From Flectobacillus major DSM 103 (GTDB taxonomy: Bacteria; Bacteroidota; Bacteroidia; Cytophagales; Spirosomataceae): DNA of 64,000 nucleotides. The stretch spans positions 2,649,001-2,713,000 of the forward strand of contig NZ_KE386491.1 in the NCBI RefSeq assembly GCF_000427405.1, in the 5' to 3' direction. Shown here in pieces: positions 62,354 through 64,000 of the stretch (its first letter is position 1; the number at the start of each line of letters is the position of its first letter). The position numbers and the translations under genes are program-made. The notes under the pieces were generated by a model, which was not told where the DNA came from, made no database searches, and worked only from the letters and a program-made list of their open reading frames with translations.

Positions 62354-62383
62354 AAACTGGTATCAAAATTTTGATACCAGTTT
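62354..62383 (-). terminator. 30-base perfect palindrome between exuT-like and kdgF-like genes
   Basis: AAACTGGTATCAAAA joined directly to TTTTGATACCAGTTT, with no spacer. On the minus strand it is followed by further T residues, so it can act as a rho-independent terminator after the transporter gene. The TGGTATCA half-sites also resemble operator palindromes, and its place 24 bases before the kdgF ATG would suit a repressor site. Both readings are possible. Confidence 0.6.
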
Positions 62384-62461
62384 GTAAAAACCCTATTATC
62401 CATTAATAATTTGTTCAAAAACTAAGACTTTGACAAGTGCTGATACTAAGCCATTGATTGC

Positions 62462-63742
62462 TTAAATATCTACTTTCTCCATTTTCGGTGCAAAGAGATG
62501 CATCATTCCCCAGGCCAATAAATAGGCAAACCCACAAATCACAAAGATGATATTATACCCAGCAGTAATATTGCCCGAAGTTTTGTAGGTATCAAGAATA
62601 TACCCGACCATCCAAGGAAACAAAATACCACCAATAGAACCTGCCATACCACCAATACCCACTACTGAACTCACCGCTTTCTTAGGGAACATATCAGAGG
62701 CCGTTGTAAAGATATTGGCACTCCATGCTTGGTGAGCAGCAGCAGCCACACTAATTAGCACAACAGCTTGCCAGATATTTGAACAATACTGAGCTAGCAT
62801 AATTGGCATTACGGCCAAAGCAAAGCTCAACATAGCTACTTTTCTGGCACGAAATACAGGCCAACCTTTCTTGATAAGAAAACCCGAAATATACCCTCCG
62901 CCAATACTACCGATAGTAGTAGCGGTATACACAATAATCAATTCTAGGCTTGGCTTTTTTAGGTCTAGTTGGAAGGTTGAGGCAAAATACGATGGCAACC
63001 AGTACAAGAAAAACCACCAAATAGGATCGGTAAGCATTTTACCAAATACAAAAGCCCATGTTTGACGAATGCCAAATAGTTGAAGCCATTTAACAGGTTT
63101 TTCTCCTGAATCATCTATTTCGGCATCGCTTTGGATATGAGCCAGTTCTTCGGGAGTTAACGACTTATGCTCGCTTGGTTTTTGGTAGCTAATTACCCAA
63201 AAAATAATCCAAATAAAGCCTACACCTCCCGTAATAATAAAGGCCACTTGCCAGCCATAAACGGCCAAAATCCAAGGTACCATTAAAGGTGCTACTACTG
63301 CACCGATATTGGCCCCCGAATTGAAAATACCTGTTGCCAAGGCTCTTTCTTTTTTAGGAAACCATTCGGCTACACTTTTAATTGCCGCAGGAAAATTACC
63401 TCCTTCGCCCAAGCCCAATAATGACCTGTACACCCCAAAACCAAATGTACTAGTAGCTAATGCAGTAAGTACGCCTGCGGCACTCCACCAAGCCACAGCT
63501 ACTAAATAACCTAATTTTGTACCTATTTTATCAATAATCCCTCCCGACAGCACCAAACCAATCGCATACGCTGCCTGAAATGCCATAACGAGATTGCTAT
63601 AGTCAGATTCGTCCCAGTTGAATTCTTTTTCTAATGTGGGCTTCAACAAAGCTATTACTTGTCTGTCTAAGTAACTAATGGTGGTAGCAAAAAACAACAA
63701 AGCCACAACAACCCAACGATAATTCCCGATTTTCTTTTCCAT
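62462..63742 (-). CDS. Hexuronate MFS transporter, ExuT/ACS family
   Basis: A 426-residue, 12-helix major facilitator of the anion:cation symporter group. NYRWVVVALLFFATTISYLDRQ is the standard ExuT-like start. YRSLLGLGEGGNFPAAIKSVAEWFPKKERALATGIFNSG is the family hallmark across helices 4-5 (residues about 107-145). It likely takes up galacturonate or glucuronate by proton symport. The aldolase gene ends only four bases upstream and kdgF follows, so a uronate operon is well supported. Confidence 0.92.
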   Translation of the reverse strand: MEKKIGNYRWVVVALLFFATTISYLDRQVIALLKPTLEKEFNWDESDYSNLVMAFQAAYAIGLVLSGGIIDKIGTKLGYLVAVAWWSAAGVLTALATSTFGFGVYRSLLGLGEGGNFPAAIKSVAEWFPKKERALATGIFNSGANIGAVVAPLMVPWILAVYGWQVAFIITGGVGFIWIIFWVISYQKPSEHKSLTPEELAHIQSDAEIDDSGEKPVKWLQLFGIRQTWAFVFGKMLTDPIWWFFLYWLPSYFASTFQLDLKKPSLELIIVYTATTIGSIGGGYISGFLIKKGWPVFRARKVAMLSFALAVMPIMLAQYCSNIWQAVVLISVAAAAHQAWSANIFTTASDMFPKKAVSSVVGIGGMAGSIGGILFPWMVGYILDTYKTSGNITAGYNIIFVICGFAYLLAWGMMHLFAPKMEKVDI

Positions 63743-63746
63743 AGTT

Positions 63747-64000
63747 TTATTTAGATAAATCTCGTACGGTTTGCATCAAAGACGAAACGGTATTTTTAAT
63801 ACTTTCAAAATCTTTATTGGCCAAAACTGCATTGGGAAACAACTGAGACCCCATACCAACAGCGGTAACACCTGCTTTGAACCAAGTTGATAGGCTTTCT
63901 TGGGTAGGCTCAACTCCGCCAGTTACCATCACTTTTACGTGTGGCATTGGCCCTTTCATAGATTTTACAAATCCTGGCCCTACAACATTACCTGGAAAAA
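63747..64000 (-). CDS. eda: KDPG/KHG aldolase, C-terminal part (gene continues beyond window)
   Basis: The minus-strand frame is open to base 64000, so the 5' part lies outside. About 84 C-terminal residues are visible, beginning [20 protein letters not shown], followed by [19 protein letters not shown] and [14 protein letters not shown]. These match the bifunctional 2-keto-3-deoxy-6-phosphogluconate/4-hydroxy-2-oxoglutarate aldolase. The Schiff-base Lys, normally just before the visible FPG, is expected immediately outside the window. The enzyme splits KDPG into pyruvate and glyceraldehyde-3-phosphate, the last step of hexuronate breakdown, matching the transporter and kdgF genes that follow. 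Confidence 0.9.
   Translation of the reverse strand, partial: FPGNVVGPGFVKSMKGPMPHVKVMVTGGVEPTQESLSTWFKAGVTAVGMGSQLFPNAVLANKDFESIKNTVSSLMQTVRDLSK

Noticed and set aside
1-64000. CRISPR arrays, integrases, transposases, prophage or rRNA genes
   Set aside because: No regularly spaced repeats, no recombinase or phage structural proteins among the frames and no rRNA-like sequence were recognised.

Overview
The window is AT-rich chromosomal DNA of a Bacteroidota bacterium, most likely from the order Cytophagales (the Flectobacillus/Arcicella/Emticicia/Runella neighbourhood is an inference). Support comes from the conserved run ftsX - DUF3098 - uppP - truB - ribF, a TamL-type Omp85 lipoprotein, DUF151 nuclease with UVR tail, TAnnTTTG-type promoters with no clear Shine-Dalgarno sequences, and LytTR/YehU-type signalling. 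No phage, transposase, CRISPR array or rRNA was seen. One tRNA gene, tRNA-Leu(CAA), is present.

Layout. 1-4016: the right-hand end of a ribosomally made peptide (RiPP) locus, with the C-terminus of a lanthipeptide/thiopeptide-type dehydratase, a C39-peptidase ABC exporter and an HlyD adaptor. 4310-6144: a YehU-type histidine kinase and a LytTR regulator with overlapping genes. 6319-12523: a complete tripartite RND efflux operon followed by a DoxX gene. 12839-19485: a Tat-exported Gfo/Idh/MocA oxidoreductase, a YdeI-like protein, tRNA-Leu, a MacB/FtsX-type permease, a secreted protein of the family usually labelled 'asparagine synthetase B', and a Bcr/CflA exporter. 19530-24815: two tandem secreted GH78-type alpha-L-rhamnosidases.

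25224-39593 is a twelve-gene surface-polysaccharide cluster, all on the minus strand. It reads, in transcription order, multi-SLBB export protein, Wzz-like protein, Wzm permease, Wzt ATPase with C-terminal domain, DegT aminotransferase, membrane glycosyltransferase, WbqC, NeuD-like acyltransferase, SAM methyltransferase, beta-propeller protein, phytanoyl-CoA-dioxygenase-like oxygenase and GT2 glycosyltransferase. The likely product is an ABC-exported capsule or O-antigen with modified sugars.

39984-58977 is mostly core genome: parE-type topoisomerase, pheA, ribF, truB, uppP, DUF3098, ftsX, DUF151 nuclease, etfA/etfB, a TPR-like protein, purine nucleoside phosphorylase, an HI0933 flavoprotein, a membrane-anchored endonuclease, an aldo/keto reductase, a SpoU methyltransferase and TamL. 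59256-61827 holds a small lipoprotein, a nested-palindrome MITE-like element and a UPF1-like helicase. 61991-64000 is a uronate catabolism set: kdgF-like cupin, ExuT-like transporter and a KDPG aldolase cut by the window end. Together with the rhamnosidases this suggests growth on pectin-type plant polysaccharides (rhamnose plus galacturonate).

Points most worth a second look are the truncated RiPP locus, the palindromic repeat at 59728-59898 with a partial relative near 43006, the possible glycan-capping genes of the polysaccharide cluster, the TAnnTTTG motifs lying right against some start codons, and the 30-base perfect palindrome in the uronate operon.
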